Positions 19,875 through 27,787 of a stretch of 47,735 nt of DNA are shown one piece after another. The stretch lies in assembly GCA_003327435.1 (NCBI GenBank), contig QOQV01000001.1:463917-511651 (forward strand). The letters run 5' to 3'. Position 1 is the stretch's first letter; every line of letters starts with the position of its first letter. Source of the stretch: Ignavibacteriota bacterium. Lineage in GTDB: Bacteria; Bacteroidota; Ignavibacteria; UBA10030; BY39. The notes below the pieces were generated by a model. That model was given only the letters and a program-made list of their open reading frames with translations, made no database searches and was not told the DNA's origin. Position numbers and translations under genes: made by a program.

Positions 19875-20523
19875 ATGCTTTTTTATATTTGTTAATAATG
19901 GTTTTCAATTCTCTTGCAGCATTTTCTGGATCATCCGAAGCACAGATAGCAGACACAACCGCAATACCATCAGCACCAGCAGTCAATACTCTCTCAACAT
20001 TAGTGGCATTAATTCCTCCTATTGCAACAAGATATTTATCAGTCAACCTTCTTATTTCCTTCAATCCATCAACACCCCAAAAATTTTGGGCTTCAGGTTT
20101 TGTCGGTGTTAAAAAAACTGGGCTTATACTTACATAATCAACATCACTTGATATTGCTTCCTGTGCTTGAGACATATTTTCAACGGATATACCGATAATT
20201 GAATTATAACCCAGTAAGGTTCTTGCATCCGAGTACAGCATATCACTCTGTCCGATATGAACTCCATCAGCTTGTACAACCTCGGCTACATCAATTCTAT
20301 CATTAATTATTAGCGGGATTTCAAATTTTGATACAATTTTTTTAACTTCACGAGCCAACTCAATAAATTCTCGAGTTGAGCAATCTTTCTCTCTCAACTG
20401 GATTGCAGATACACCACCTTTTATTGCTGCAGTTATAACATCAAAAATGTTTTTTTGACCAATTATTTTTCTGTCAGTAACAAGGTAAAGACTCAAATCA
20501 AATTTCTTTTTCATAGATCTCAA
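19861..20523 (-). CDS. thiE: Thiamine-phosphate synthase
   Basis: 220 residues, a TIM barrel of normal length. Motifs: LYLVTDR (12-18), QLREKD (42-47), PLIINDR (70-76), ADGVHIGQSD (85-94), the flexible-loop region SPVFLTPTKPEA and AIGGINATNV. Known reaction: joins hydroxymethylpyrimidine pyrophosphate with thiazole phosphate to give thiamine monophosphate. The first ATG at 20523 overlaps thiM by 26 bases; an ATG three codons later (20514) would fit equally well. No thiD, thiC or thiG is in the window, so the pyrimidine pyrophosphate must come from elsewhere. Confidence 0.96.
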   Translation of the reverse strand: MRSMKKKFDLSLYLVTDRKIIGQKNIFDVITAAIKGGVSAIQLREKDCSTREFIELAREVKKIVSKFEIPLIINDRIDVAEVVQADGVHIGQSDMLYSDARTLLGYNSIIGISVENMSQAQEAISSDVDYVSISPVFLTPTKPEAQNFWGVDGLKEIRRLTDKYLVAIGGINATNVERVLTAGADGIAVVSAICASDDPENAARELKTIINKYKKAYENY

Positions 20524-21310
20524 TTTTTAATCGTTCTGCTATATCATTTAAATTTAGATTAAACAGGGCATCCAAAAAATTAATTTCCAAACTTCCAGAA
20601 CCTGAGGATTTTTGAGCTGCAATCTCACCCGCAATACCAACTGTAGCCATTGCTTCTGAAGCAGCAATAAAATAATCATTATTAACTGCGGCGAATGCAC
20701 CCGTAATTGCCGTTGCGATGCATCCCATTCCAGTAACTCTTGACATCATCGGATTACCGTTATGCACTTTCATCATTCTATTATTTTTCATAATTATATC
20801 CACACTACCGCTTACTGTAACAGTTAAATCATATTTTCCAGATATTTCTTTAGCAAAATCTATCACTTCCTCTGATGTAGCAATACTATCAACACCTTTA
20901 GTTCTATGAGATTCATAACAAATAGATTTAATCTCCGAGGCATTCCCTCGTAGTATAGTAATTCTAAAATCTTCCAATAACATTTTAATTGTCTCAGTTC
21001 TTAATTTTGTTGCCCCAGCACCAACCGGGTCAACTACAATCGGAATATTTTTTGCGTTGGCAACATATGCTGCTTTGAACATTGCATCTATCCAGCTTTT
21101 GCTCAAAGTACCAATATTTAATACAAGTGCATTAGAGTGGACAACCATTTCTTCAACCTCTTCAATGGCATGTGCCATAACTGGTGATGCACCTATGGCA
21201 AGAAGTGCGTTAGCAGTTGAATGCATTACAACATAATTTGTAATGTTATGTATAAGTGGTGCTCTTTCACGAATTTTTAATATGTCGTTCCAGATAGTAT
21301 CGTAATTCAT
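20498..21310 (-). CDS. thiM: Hydroxyethylthiazole kinase
   Basis: 270 residues, ribokinase-like fold. Motifs: PLIHNITNYVVMHSTANALL (18-37, substrate site), VVDPVGAGAT (ATP/Mg site) and VTGMGCIATAITGAFA (anion hole and catalytic Cys region). Known reaction: phosphorylates the thiazole alcohol from salvage so that ThiE can use it. It is the first gene of the operon. Its ATG lies about 12 bases after the U-tract of the riboswitch terminator, so expression depends on read-through. No strong Shine-Dalgarno is seen. Confidence 0.96.
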   Translation of the reverse strand: MNYDTIWNDILKIRERAPLIHNITNYVVMHSTANALLAIGASPVMAHAIEEVEEMVVHSNALVLNIGTLSKSWIDAMFKAAYVANAKNIPIVVDPVGAGATKLRTETIKMLLEDFRITILRGNASEIKSICYESHRTKGVDSIATSEEVIDFAKEISGKYDLTVTVSGSVDIIMKNNRMMKVHNGNPMMSRVTGMGCIATAITGAFAAVNNDYFIAASEAMATVGIAGEIAAQKSSGSGSLEINFLDALFNLNLNDIAERLKIEIYEKEI

Positions 21311-21322
21311 AGATGTTTCTTT

Positions 21323-21383
21323 AAAATAAAAATGCCATTTTCCTGATCAACACCAGCAAAGGGAGTCGATCAGAAAAATGGCA
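21323..21383 (-). terminator. Riboswitch-controlled intrinsic terminator
   Basis: On the minus strand the arms 21383-21368 and 21348-21333 form a continuous 16-bp stem with a single G-U wobble, followed at once by a U-rich tail (TTTTTATTTT, 21332-21323). The 19-base loop contains CCCTTTGCTGG, which is complementary, apart from its middle, to CCAGCGTAGGG at the 3' edge of the TPP aptamer. That gives a ready anti-terminator when TPP is absent. Confidence 0.9.
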
Positions 21384-21393
21384 ATATTTAATT

Positions 21394-21475
21394 TTCCCTA
21401 CGCTGGTATTATCCAGATCAGGTTATGAGGGTATAATCTCAGCCCCACTCAAAGAGTGAAGCACCCCGTAAGATT
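21394..21475 (-). ncRNA. TPP riboswitch (THI element)
   Basis: Minus strand. All conserved blocks are present in order: GGGGTGC (21467-21461), a short P3 hairpin CACTC-TTT-GAGTG (21458-21446), GGCTGAGA (21444-21437), ATACCC, then ACCTGATCTGGATAATACC and AGCGTAGGGAA, ending at 21394. P1 can form between CTTAC at the 5' side and GTAGG at the 3' side. Known function: binds thiamine pyrophosphate and turns expression down. P3 is short compared with many relatives. It sits between the candidate promoter at 21501-21532 and the terminator at 21323-21383, upstream of thiM. Confidence 0.97.
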
Positions 21476-21500
21476 ATTTTTAAGAACGAAATTTGTGTAT

Positions 21501-21532
21501 TTAATCTAAATACAAAATATTAAAAAAGCAAA
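21501..21532 (-). promoter_or_regulatory. Candidate promoter of the thiamine operon
   Basis: On the minus strand TTTG (21532-21529) and TAGATTAA (21508-21501) are 20 bases apart, as in the other candidate promoters of the window. Transcription would start near 21494, about 20 bases before the riboswitch P1. A small 8-bp inverted repeat, TGTATTTA/TAAATACA (21496-21514), overlaps it and may be a weak terminator for the upstream EPS genes. Confidence 0.45.
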
Positions 21533-21533
21533 T

Positions 21534-23075
21534 TTAAAATTCATTTTTTTTAACTAATAGAAATTTGCCCTTTTCATCAATTCTTATCCACTTATCATTT
21601 TCTTTATCTAATTTTTTATTTATTAAATCTTCTATTTTCCATTTCCAATCACATAACCACTTAATATTTTTTCTTTCCACATATTCAATTAAATTATTTT
21701 TATATTTTATTGCGTCGATATTCATTTTACCATCCAAATTAATCGTATTATCATAAAGGTAACCTAATGTACCAGATTGAAAAGCCCCAACATACTCATT
21801 TCGCGGGACATAATCATTGACTAATGCAAATTGATGAATATAATATTCATTTGGATATTTCCCCTGCCATAGCAGATATACTGACACAGAAACTGGAATT
21901 AAAAATATGACCATCATAATTTTTAATTTTGGTTTTTTAAAAATCAAATAATTAAAAATCATCCCAATAAAAAACACAGAAATTAGTATAAGAGGTGCAA
22001 AATACCTGAAATAGAACCAGGTAGCATAAAAAGAAAAAGTATAATATAAAATAAGAATCAACATCGATATTAAAATAAGTTTAACAAATTGAATTGTCCT
22101 CTGCCAATTATTATTATCAGCAAATTCCTTCCTGTTAATTTTCCAGATCCTAAATAATATAAAAAAAGATAAAATTATTAAGCATATTCTTATAATATTT
22201 GACATTACACCTTCAAGGGTTGCGGTACCCATATATACTAATGGCATCAAATTCTGGGATAAAGCTATATAGGCTTCTCTAACTCTTACATAATTAATTG
22301 ACCAAGACTGTTGGGCTAAACCGCTTGTTGGAATAAAAGAGCCAAAGCAAATATAATTATATAACCACCAGGGTAGGCTAACTAAAAACGATGTCGCTGA
22401 CACTATCGAAAACCTAATAAATTTTTCTTTGAATAAAGCTTTTGATTTAAAAAATTGGCTTAATGAAAACAAAATGACAAAAAACACTGTATCTATTCTG
22501 GTTAATACCAATAATCCAAGGAGGAGAGAATAAATAAACAAATTCTTAATATTATTAATGAAATCTTTTTGATATAGATACCATAATAATGTATACAATA
22601 ATAATAAAAGACCAGTTTCTAGGCCATTTAAGTGAATTAGAAATACTGATATACAAGATATATAAATATAAGAAGTAATCGACAATATATTTACATCTGT
22701 ATCATTGAAAATTGTAATGTTTTTTATTGAATTTTTTGTTATGATCCCCAATAAAACTGCAGTTAGTATATATATAATCCACTGTATGAATAGAATAATT
22801 CTTAAAGAAAAGAATTTATCTCCGTTAGTAAATAAATAAGCAACCGATGCAATTAATGTAAATAGTGGTTGAAAACCATTTGTTTTTCCCTCATTACCTA
22901 CCGTAAAGCCATTCCCCAAAGCTAAATTTCTCGCCACAGTAAAAGAATAATAAGCATCCTCAGTGAATGGACGCCCGGTTAATAAATAATCATCACGGAA
23001 TATAAGAGACAGACTGACTACTGCCAGAAAAATAATATTTACTATGTAAAAATATCGTGAATACTTTTGCAACAT
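21534..23075 (-). CDS. GT-C type membrane glycosyltransferase (GT39/ArnT-like)
   Basis: 513 residues with about 11 membrane spans. The first periplasmic loop carries PFTEDAYYSFTVARNLALG (37-55) with an acidic ED pair where GT-C enzymes keep their catalytic Asp, then TNGFQPLF (65-72). A soluble C-terminal part of about 100 residues follows the last span. Known role of the fold: transfer of sugars from polyprenyl-phosphate donors on the outer face of the inner membrane. It is the last gene of the leftward EPS operon, 27 bases after the initiating transferase, so it may modify the EPS repeat unit or a protein. The family assignment is by topology and motif, not by close similarity. Confidence 0.7.
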   Translation of the reverse strand: MLQKYSRYFYIVNIIFLAVVSLSLIFRDDYLLTGRPFTEDAYYSFTVARNLALGNGFTVGNEGKTNGFQPLFTLIASVAYLFTNGDKFFSLRIILFIQWIIYILTAVLLGIITKNSIKNITIFNDTDVNILSITSYIYISCISVFLIHLNGLETGLLLLLYTLLWYLYQKDFINNIKNLFIYSLLLGLLVLTRIDTVFFVILFSLSQFFKSKALFKEKFIRFSIVSATSFLVSLPWWLYNYICFGSFIPTSGLAQQSWSINYVRVREAYIALSQNLMPLVYMGTATLEGVMSNIIRICLIILSFFILFRIWKINRKEFADNNNWQRTIQFVKLILISMLILILYYTFSFYATWFYFRYFAPLILISVFFIGMIFNYLIFKKPKLKIMMVIFLIPVSVSVYLLWQGKYPNEYYIHQFALVNDYVPRNEYVGAFQSGTLGYLYDNTINLDGKMNIDAIKYKNNLIEYVERKNIKWLCDWKWKIEDLINKKLDKENDKWIRIDEKGKFLLVKKNEF

Positions 23076-23102
23076 GTATATTATGCACAGTAAACAATCA
23101 GA

Positions 23103-25028
23103 TTATTTTTGAATGAATTTTTCCTCAGGTTGGGTAATACTTCTAAAGAATCTTTGTTTTGTTTTATTAATAACTACATCATCCACTACAGTACTAATTC
23201 TTTTCACCCGAATATTGTTTTTAAAGGCAATTTTTATTACCCGCTCAAGTACTTCAGAGTTTACATTATTTGGAAACACCAAAATTTCGTGAACTACATT
23301 GTTATTTAAAATTGTATGTAAATTCCAATGACTTCCTAAAATTTTATAACCATTAACATGCTTACCTTCGAGGTATGGATCATCATCTAAAATTCCAATT
23401 GGCTTATAATCACTATTCCCATTCTGCAAAAAACATTCTAATATATTTACACCATTTGGATGAGGTAGCCCATAAACTAAGACATTTATCTTGCCATCAT
23501 GATTGTTTGCTTTTGCAAAGTAGTGTAATATTTTGAATAATAATCTACCACCTATTATTAATGTAGATAAAATATAGAAATCCAAAATGTACATAGTGAT
23601 GGGAAAGTAAAATGGAGATTGATAAACAATAGAAAACAGAAACCATGAAGTAAAAACTGAAATTGTAACGAGTTTTGCTATTTTAATGACATCCCCAAGT
23701 GCAAATTGTTTCAAAGTAAATTTATAAATTCCCCCCGTCCTTAAAATCACAATTTGTACAGATGAAATTAACACATAATTTAGAAATGATGAGTATCTAT
23801 AAAATTCGTTATGACCTCCAGATAATGTTGCAAAATATGTGCTCGCTAAAAATGCAAACATAATAGAGAAAAAGTCCAATAAAAATTGAAAAGAGGTATT
23901 TTTGACAAGTGGTCGTTCAAATATTGGCAAAAATGTTCCATTCCTTAGTATCGCCATTTCTTTATAACCAAGCTGAGTAATGCCGATGAAAATTATCAGA
24001 GCAATCCCGATTAAAATAGGAACCGCAACAAGAGTATTAACCATTGTTATAGTAAATGCTCCTATACCAAAAATAACAGAAACAATATAAAGTAAAATTA
24101 CTACTTTTCTCTGAGAAAATCCGAAGTTCATTAATTGGTGGTGAATATGATTTTTATCTGGATAGAAAATTGATTTTATGCTATACTTACCATGGGATGA
24201 TGATTGATCTGACTTTAGTGATTTAATAAATCTTCTGAGCATTGAGAGCATAGTATCCATTATAGGTAACCCAAGAACAAGTAACGGAAAAATTACTGAG
24301 AAAGCTGTTGAACTCTTTGTCTTACTAAGGATACTAAATATTGCAAGCGTGAAACCTATTAATAAACTGCCCGAGTCACCTAAAAAGATCTTTGCATTAT
24401 AGAAATTGTATCTCATAAATCCCACAATACCACCTACAAATGTTAAAACAAGTATTGCGGACATTATATCGTCTTTAACAATTGAAATTGAAAAAATAGT
24501 CATACCAGCAATAATAGCCACACCAGCAGCAAGTCCATCTAGGCCATCTATCAGATTAAACGCATTTGTGATACCTACAATCCATAAGAGAGTAATTGGG
24601 TAATCAAGAATTCCAAGATACATCATATCACCTGAGAAAGATGTTACAGTAGATATTCTGAAACCAGCAATATATACAATTGTAGCAGCAATACATTGTC
24701 CTAAAAATTTCTTTCCGGGTTTTAGTTCTCTTATATCGTCCCACATTCCTAACAATAACACAACCGTGGCAGATACAATCAACATAAATACTGTTTTGGT
24801 AGTTATGTATATATTGATAGTTTCGATATAAGATAAAATATACAGGGAAATAACAAAGCTCAGATAAATTGTTATCCCACCTAATCTTGGTATTGGATTT
24901 TTATGTACTTTGCGTTCATTTGGATAATCAATAGCACCCACTAATTTAGCAAATCGGATAACCAACGGTGTTAAACCGAGTGCTAATATTAACGGTATCA
25001 AAAATATTACTATATATTGGTATGTCAT
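23103..25028 (-). CDS. WecA/MraY-type polyprenyl-phosphate sugar-1-phosphate transferase fused to a CapD-type Rossmann domain
   Basis: 641 residues. Residues 1-345 form a complete WecA-like enzyme: GAIDYPNERKVHKNPIPRLG (31-50), LGMWDDIRELKPGKK, NAFNLIDGLDGLAAG (155-169), KIFLGDSGSLLIGF and the histidine motif DKNHIHHQL. Residues about 370-500 add four more membrane spans. Residues about 515-641 form a nucleotide-binding Rossmann module (INVLVYGLPHPNGVNIL; PIGILDDDPYLEGKHVNGYK; EILVFP), as in the N-terminal half of CapD/FlaA1 and WbaP. The catalytic dehydratase half of CapD is missing, so the second part is probably regulatory or a cofactor-sensing module. Known role of the first part: loads the first sugar phosphate on undecaprenyl phosphate. 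Confidence 0.88.
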   Translation of the reverse strand: MTYQYIVIFLIPLILALGLTPLVIRFAKLVGAIDYPNERKVHKNPIPRLGGITIYLSFVISLYILSYIETINIYITTKTVFMLIVSATVVLLLGMWDDIRELKPGKKFLGQCIAATIVYIAGFRISTVTSFSGDMMYLGILDYPITLLWIVGITNAFNLIDGLDGLAAGVAIIAGMTIFSISIVKDDIMSAILVLTFVGGIVGFMRYNFYNAKIFLGDSGSLLIGFTLAIFSILSKTKSSTAFSVIFPLLVLGLPIMDTMLSMLRRFIKSLKSDQSSSHGKYSIKSIFYPDKNHIHHQLMNFGFSQRKVVILLYIVSVIFGIGAFTITMVNTLVAVPILIGIALIIFIGITQLGYKEMAILRNGTFLPIFERPLVKNTSFQFLLDFFSIMFAFLASTYFATLSGGHNEFYRYSSFLNYVLISSVQIVILRTGGIYKFTLKQFALGDVIKIAKLVTISVFTSWFLFSIVYQSPFYFPITMYILDFYILSTLIIGGRLLFKILHYFAKANNHDGKINVLVYGLPHPNGVNILECFLQNGNSDYKPIGILDDDPYLEGKHVNGYKILGSHWNLHTILNNNVVHEILVFPNNVNSEVLERVIKIAFKNNIRVKRISTVVDDVVINKTKQRFFRSITQPEEKFIQK

Positions 25029-25047
25029 ATAATTCTGCTTTCCAGTT

Positions 25048-25842
25048 TCATGTTAATACATTTTTGAACTGAGTAGATTCATTAAAAGTTTGGATATAAC
25101 CTGGTAGATGTTCTATTGAAATAAGGTCAGTATCACACATCATTATCGCATAATTTACGACTTCAAATAATTGTTTAGTATTTCCAGGCCAGTGATAATT
25201 ATTTAAAACTTTATATATTTTTTTTGAAAAACCTTTTATTTTTTTGACAGCTGCCAGGTTCGATTCCTTAAAAAATTTATTTAATAAAAACAAAATATCT
25301 TCTTTTCTTTCTCGTAAAGGTGGAATATTTATGCTAATTGGGCAAAATTTTGAATAAATCCTTTGAAAATCATTTGCCTGGTATAAATATACACCATCTT
25401 TAGTATAAATTCCTGTGATCGGGCGCACATTTATCAAAATATCCTCATATCCTCCAATTCTACGTACCATTTTGGTTTTAAAGGCTAAACTTATCCTATC
25501 TTGAAATTCTGATGGTATTATAGAGAAATTATCAAGAAATATCGTACCACCGCTGGCAGTTTCAAGCAATCCAGGATGCTTTTCTATGCTATTGTTACTT
25601 ATTTTTTCCTCGCCGAAAAGTATTCTTATTAAATTATCAGGATGAACATTTTGACAATCCAGGAAAATAAACTTGTTGTTTCGTCGACTACTCAGATCAT
25701 GAATTAATTTTGCAATCCAGTCCTTTTCAACACCCTGTTCACCTACCAGTACAATACCCATACTATGCATTGAAATCCAATCAATAGCCTGTATAATATT
25801 CTTCATTGAAATACTTCGATAAAAATTTAAATTCTTACTCAT
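25048..25842 (-). CDS. Degenerate sigma-54-activator-type AAA+ protein without GAFTGA loop or DNA-binding domain
   Basis: 264 residues that follow the bEBP AAA+ domain from end to end but with key changes. Walker A reads GEQGVEKD (34-41): the conserved Gly before Lys is Glu. The sigma-54 contact loop is replaced by EEKISNNSIEKHPG (78-91), with no GAFTGA. Walker B is GGTIFLDNF (98-106), Asn replacing the catalytic Glu. PPLRERKEDI (174-183) and WPGNTKQLFEVV (218-229) are kept. The protein stops soon after, so no helix-turn-helix exists. It is unlikely to activate sigma-54 polymerase itself; it might oligomerise with, and dampen, a true activator such as the 766-1941 product. It lies inside the leftward EPS operon. 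Confidence 0.85.
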   Translation of the reverse strand: MSKNLNFYRSISMKNIIQAIDWISMHSMGIVLVGEQGVEKDWIAKLIHDLSSRRNNKFIFLDCQNVHPDNLIRILFGEEKISNNSIEKHPGLLETASGGTIFLDNFSIIPSEFQDRISLAFKTKMVRRIGGYEDILINVRPITGIYTKDGVYLYQANDFQRIYSKFCPISINIPPLRERKEDILFLLNKFFKESNLAAVKKIKGFSKKIYKVLNNYHWPGNTKQLFEVVNYAIMMCDTDLISIEHLPGYIQTFNESTQFKNVLT

Positions 25843-25859
25843 TGTTGTACATAGCCTTA

Positions 25860-26783
25860 TTATTTAGAAAACCTATATGATAATGTCAAATACATTTCCT
25901 TATTACTGATTTTATTAGGATAGTATGCAGCATCAAGAACAAAATTTAAGACCTTAATACCAACACCGAAAGTGGCATATTTCAAAGTATTCGAAACAAA
26001 ATATCCTGCTCTCATTGATATAAATCTGATGGGATATATTTCAAAACCAGTTTTATATCTAGCACCGGCTTCACCGAAAACTTTTTCACTCGATAAAGAA
26101 ATCGAAAAGAGACTCTCTATCAAATTTATTGGGTGTCGCATTGTAATCCCAACTTGTAACCCATTTGGTAAGTTAACACTTCTAAGAATGGTTTCTGTAT
26201 CCGATAAAGAATATTTAATACCAGTACCAATTTCTCCTACCAAAATACTATAACTTATTTCTTCTGTCGGTACATAATAAAATCCAATTGATGTACGATA
26301 AGTCCATAAATTGTTGTAGTTACTCTTAGTATACTGTAATCCAAAAATTCCACCTAAACTTAAGTTATTTAAAATTTCTTTAGAATATGCGACATTATAA
26401 GCAAATTGTATAAACTTTAGTTGTGGTGTATTATTTTTTTTGAAATAACCAGTATTTAATGTGTTTAATGAAAATGCTATCCCTTCACCTGAACCTATAT
26501 ATAAAGGTAACATTATACCTTCCCCATAAGCATTTATAGAACTTTCCTGAAAATGGTTTATCGATATCATATAATTTTTTAAGTATGTGAGACCAGCTGG
26601 ATTAAAATACATTATACCAGTTTCATAATCATCTGCAATGAATGAACCTGCAAGTGATGATAATCTTGCTCCATTATAAATTCTTGAATTATTTAAAAAA
26701 CCAGCATCTTGCGAATATAAATAAGACAAGAACAACAGACTTATAAAAATTATTTTAAAAAAATTAATGTATCTCATAATCAA
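25860..26783 (-). CDS. PorV/PorQ-like outer-membrane beta-barrel protein
   Basis: 307 residues. A Sec signal peptide (about 1-25) precedes GFLNNSRIYNGARLSSLAGS and GIMYFNPAGLTYLKN, the signature N-terminus of the PorV/PorQ (UPF0164) branch of FadL-like barrels. Amphipathic strands continue to the end, which is LTLSYRFSK. Known relatives act in type IX secretion (PorV shuttle) or as general outer-membrane barrels in FCB bacteria. In this operon, directly after the Wza-type lipoprotein (overlap of 4 bases), a role in EPS export or surface attachment is plausible. Context alone does not prove a type IX role. Confidence 0.8.
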   Translation of the reverse strand: MIMRYINFFKIIFISLLFLSYLYSQDAGFLNNSRIYNGARLSSLAGSFIADDYETGIMYFNPAGLTYLKNYMISINHFQESSINAYGEGIMLPLYIGSGEGIAFSLNTLNTGYFKKNNTPQLKFIQFAYNVAYSKEILNNLSLGGIFGLQYTKSNYNNLWTYRTSIGFYYVPTEEISYSILVGEIGTGIKYSLSDTETILRSVNLPNGLQVGITMRHPINLIESLFSISLSSEKVFGEAGARYKTGFEIYPIRFISMRAGYFVSNTLKYATFGVGIKVLNFVLDAAYYPNKISNKEMYLTLSYRFSK

Positions 26784-27487
26784 TTAAATACTCTGAATAA
26801 GCTTAAGAGAAAAATTGCATCTCTAAAAAATTCTGATAATTCCCGGATAATGTTGTGTTTTTTAGGTACATATACCATATCGCCGGGTTTAACTATTGGT
26901 ATATTGCTTATATCACCTTTTTCGATATTTTCAATTAAATCTACTTCTATTGGTTTTGCTCTAAGTCCATTTCTTATTATTTTGACCCTTCTTAAATCTG
27001 CATCCATCGTCACCCCACCTGCCGAAGACAAAACCTCAATCAACGAAACTTCGCTATTAATTGGATAATTATCCTGTCTGTTTACTGCACCCAGAACGGT
27101 AACCCTCTGAACCATTATGCTGGTTATATCAAGATTTAATTTAATCTCTCCTGTGATATAAACTGATAGTTTTTCTTTTAAATTTTCCATAAACTGTTGC
27201 TTTGTCAAACCGGCTGTCAGTAATTCACCAATCAGTGGTAGAGATATAAAGCCGTTTTCTTTTACCTGTACCTGTGCGTTAAATTCTGGGTATCCCCATA
27301 CAACCAAGTTGATTTTATCACCTACTCTTATTACATAATTCTCAGATTCTGTATCGCTTGGTTCCTGAATATTCCCCGTCTGAATCATTTGTGCGACACT
27401 TGATGTGCTTAGCTCCTTAGTAGATGAACATCCATAAAGTGAGAAACAACCCCATATTACAACAAAAAATAATAGATATTTTTTCAT
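26780..27487 (-). CDS. Polysaccharide export lipoprotein (Wza/Poly_export family)
   Basis: 235 residues. The lipobox LYGC gives an acylated Cys20. A Poly_export domain (YVIRVGDKINLVVWGYPEFN, about 50-69) is followed by a SLBB-type domain (RVTVLGAVNRQDNYPI...LIEVLSSAGG). A C-terminal hydrophobic segment (FFRDAIFLLSLFRVF) could be the amphipathic helix that forms the outer-membrane pore in Wza. Known role: outer-membrane channel for capsule or EPS, partnered by a Wzz/GumC protein, here encoded divergently at 27788. It is the first gene of the leftward operon and lies 31 bases beyond the predicted start of a sigma-54-like promoter. Confidence 0.93.
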   Translation of the reverse strand: MKKYLLFFVVIWGCFSLYGCSSTKELSTSSVAQMIQTGNIQEPSDTESENYVIRVGDKINLVVWGYPEFNAQVQVKENGFISLPLIGELLTAGLTKQQFMENLKEKLSVYITGEIKLNLDITSIMVQRVTVLGAVNRQDNYPINSEVSLIEVLSSAGGVTMDADLRRVKIIRNGLRAKPIEVDLIENIEKGDISNIPIVKPGDMVYVPKKHNIIRELSEFFRDAIFLLSLFRVFN

Positions 27488-27528
27488 ATAATTAAATTTT
27501 TAATGAACAGTTTTAATTATTATATCTT

Positions 27529-27544
27529 ACCAAATAATATGCCA
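27529..27544 (-). promoter_or_regulatory. Sigma-54-like promoter, leftward EPS operon
   Basis: On the minus strand TGGCAT (27544-27539), 5 bases, TTGGT (27533-27529). The sigma-54 consensus is TGGCAC, 5 bases, TTGCA/T; the GG at -24 and the TTG at -12 are kept with the exact spacing. Transcription would start near 27518, about 30 bases before the export lipoprotein ATG. Confidence 0.5.
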
Positions 27545-27628
27545 GATGGAAAAAATTTTAATAATCGTTCATATTTTAAAGGAAAAATGAAATTCGCCAT
27601 TTAATATTTAGATTTTATATAAAGATAG

Positions 27629-27672
27629 TGTGTAAAATGTTACTTTTTTATACACATTATTTATATACACAT
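27629..27672. repeat. TATACACAT repeats between the divergent EPS promoters
   Basis: The 9-mer TATACACAT occurs at 27649-27657 and 27664-27672, 15 bases start to start. The inverted core TGTGTA lies at 27629-27634. The group is centred roughly 75 bases upstream of the rightward sigma-54-like promoter and 105 bases upstream of the leftward one. That is the usual place for upstream activator sites bound by sigma-54 activators. The function is inferred from position. Confidence 0.4.
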
Positions 27673-27725
27673 AAACGGATTTTAAAAAAAATCATAGAAA
27701 TCATATCATTTTTAGCTAAAATATC

Positions 27726-27741
27726 TGGCACAATAGTTGAT
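27726..27741 (+). promoter_or_regulatory. Sigma-54-like promoter, rightward EPS operon
   Basis: TGGCAC (27726-27731), 5 bases, TTGAT (27737-27741): the -24 element is a perfect consensus and the -12 element differs at one position (GC to GA). Spacing is exact. Transcription would start near 27752, 35 bases before the TTG start codon at 27788, which has AAAGGA 7 bases upstream. Confidence 0.55.
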
Positions 27742-27787
27742 TCAATGGTATTGAAAATATACAATACATTATTTAAAGGAAATAAAT

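Noticed and set aside
25860-26783. PorV/PorQ-like barrel as proof of a type IX secretion locus
   Set aside because: No other T9SS gene is in the window and this barrel family is broad; only the family level is reported.
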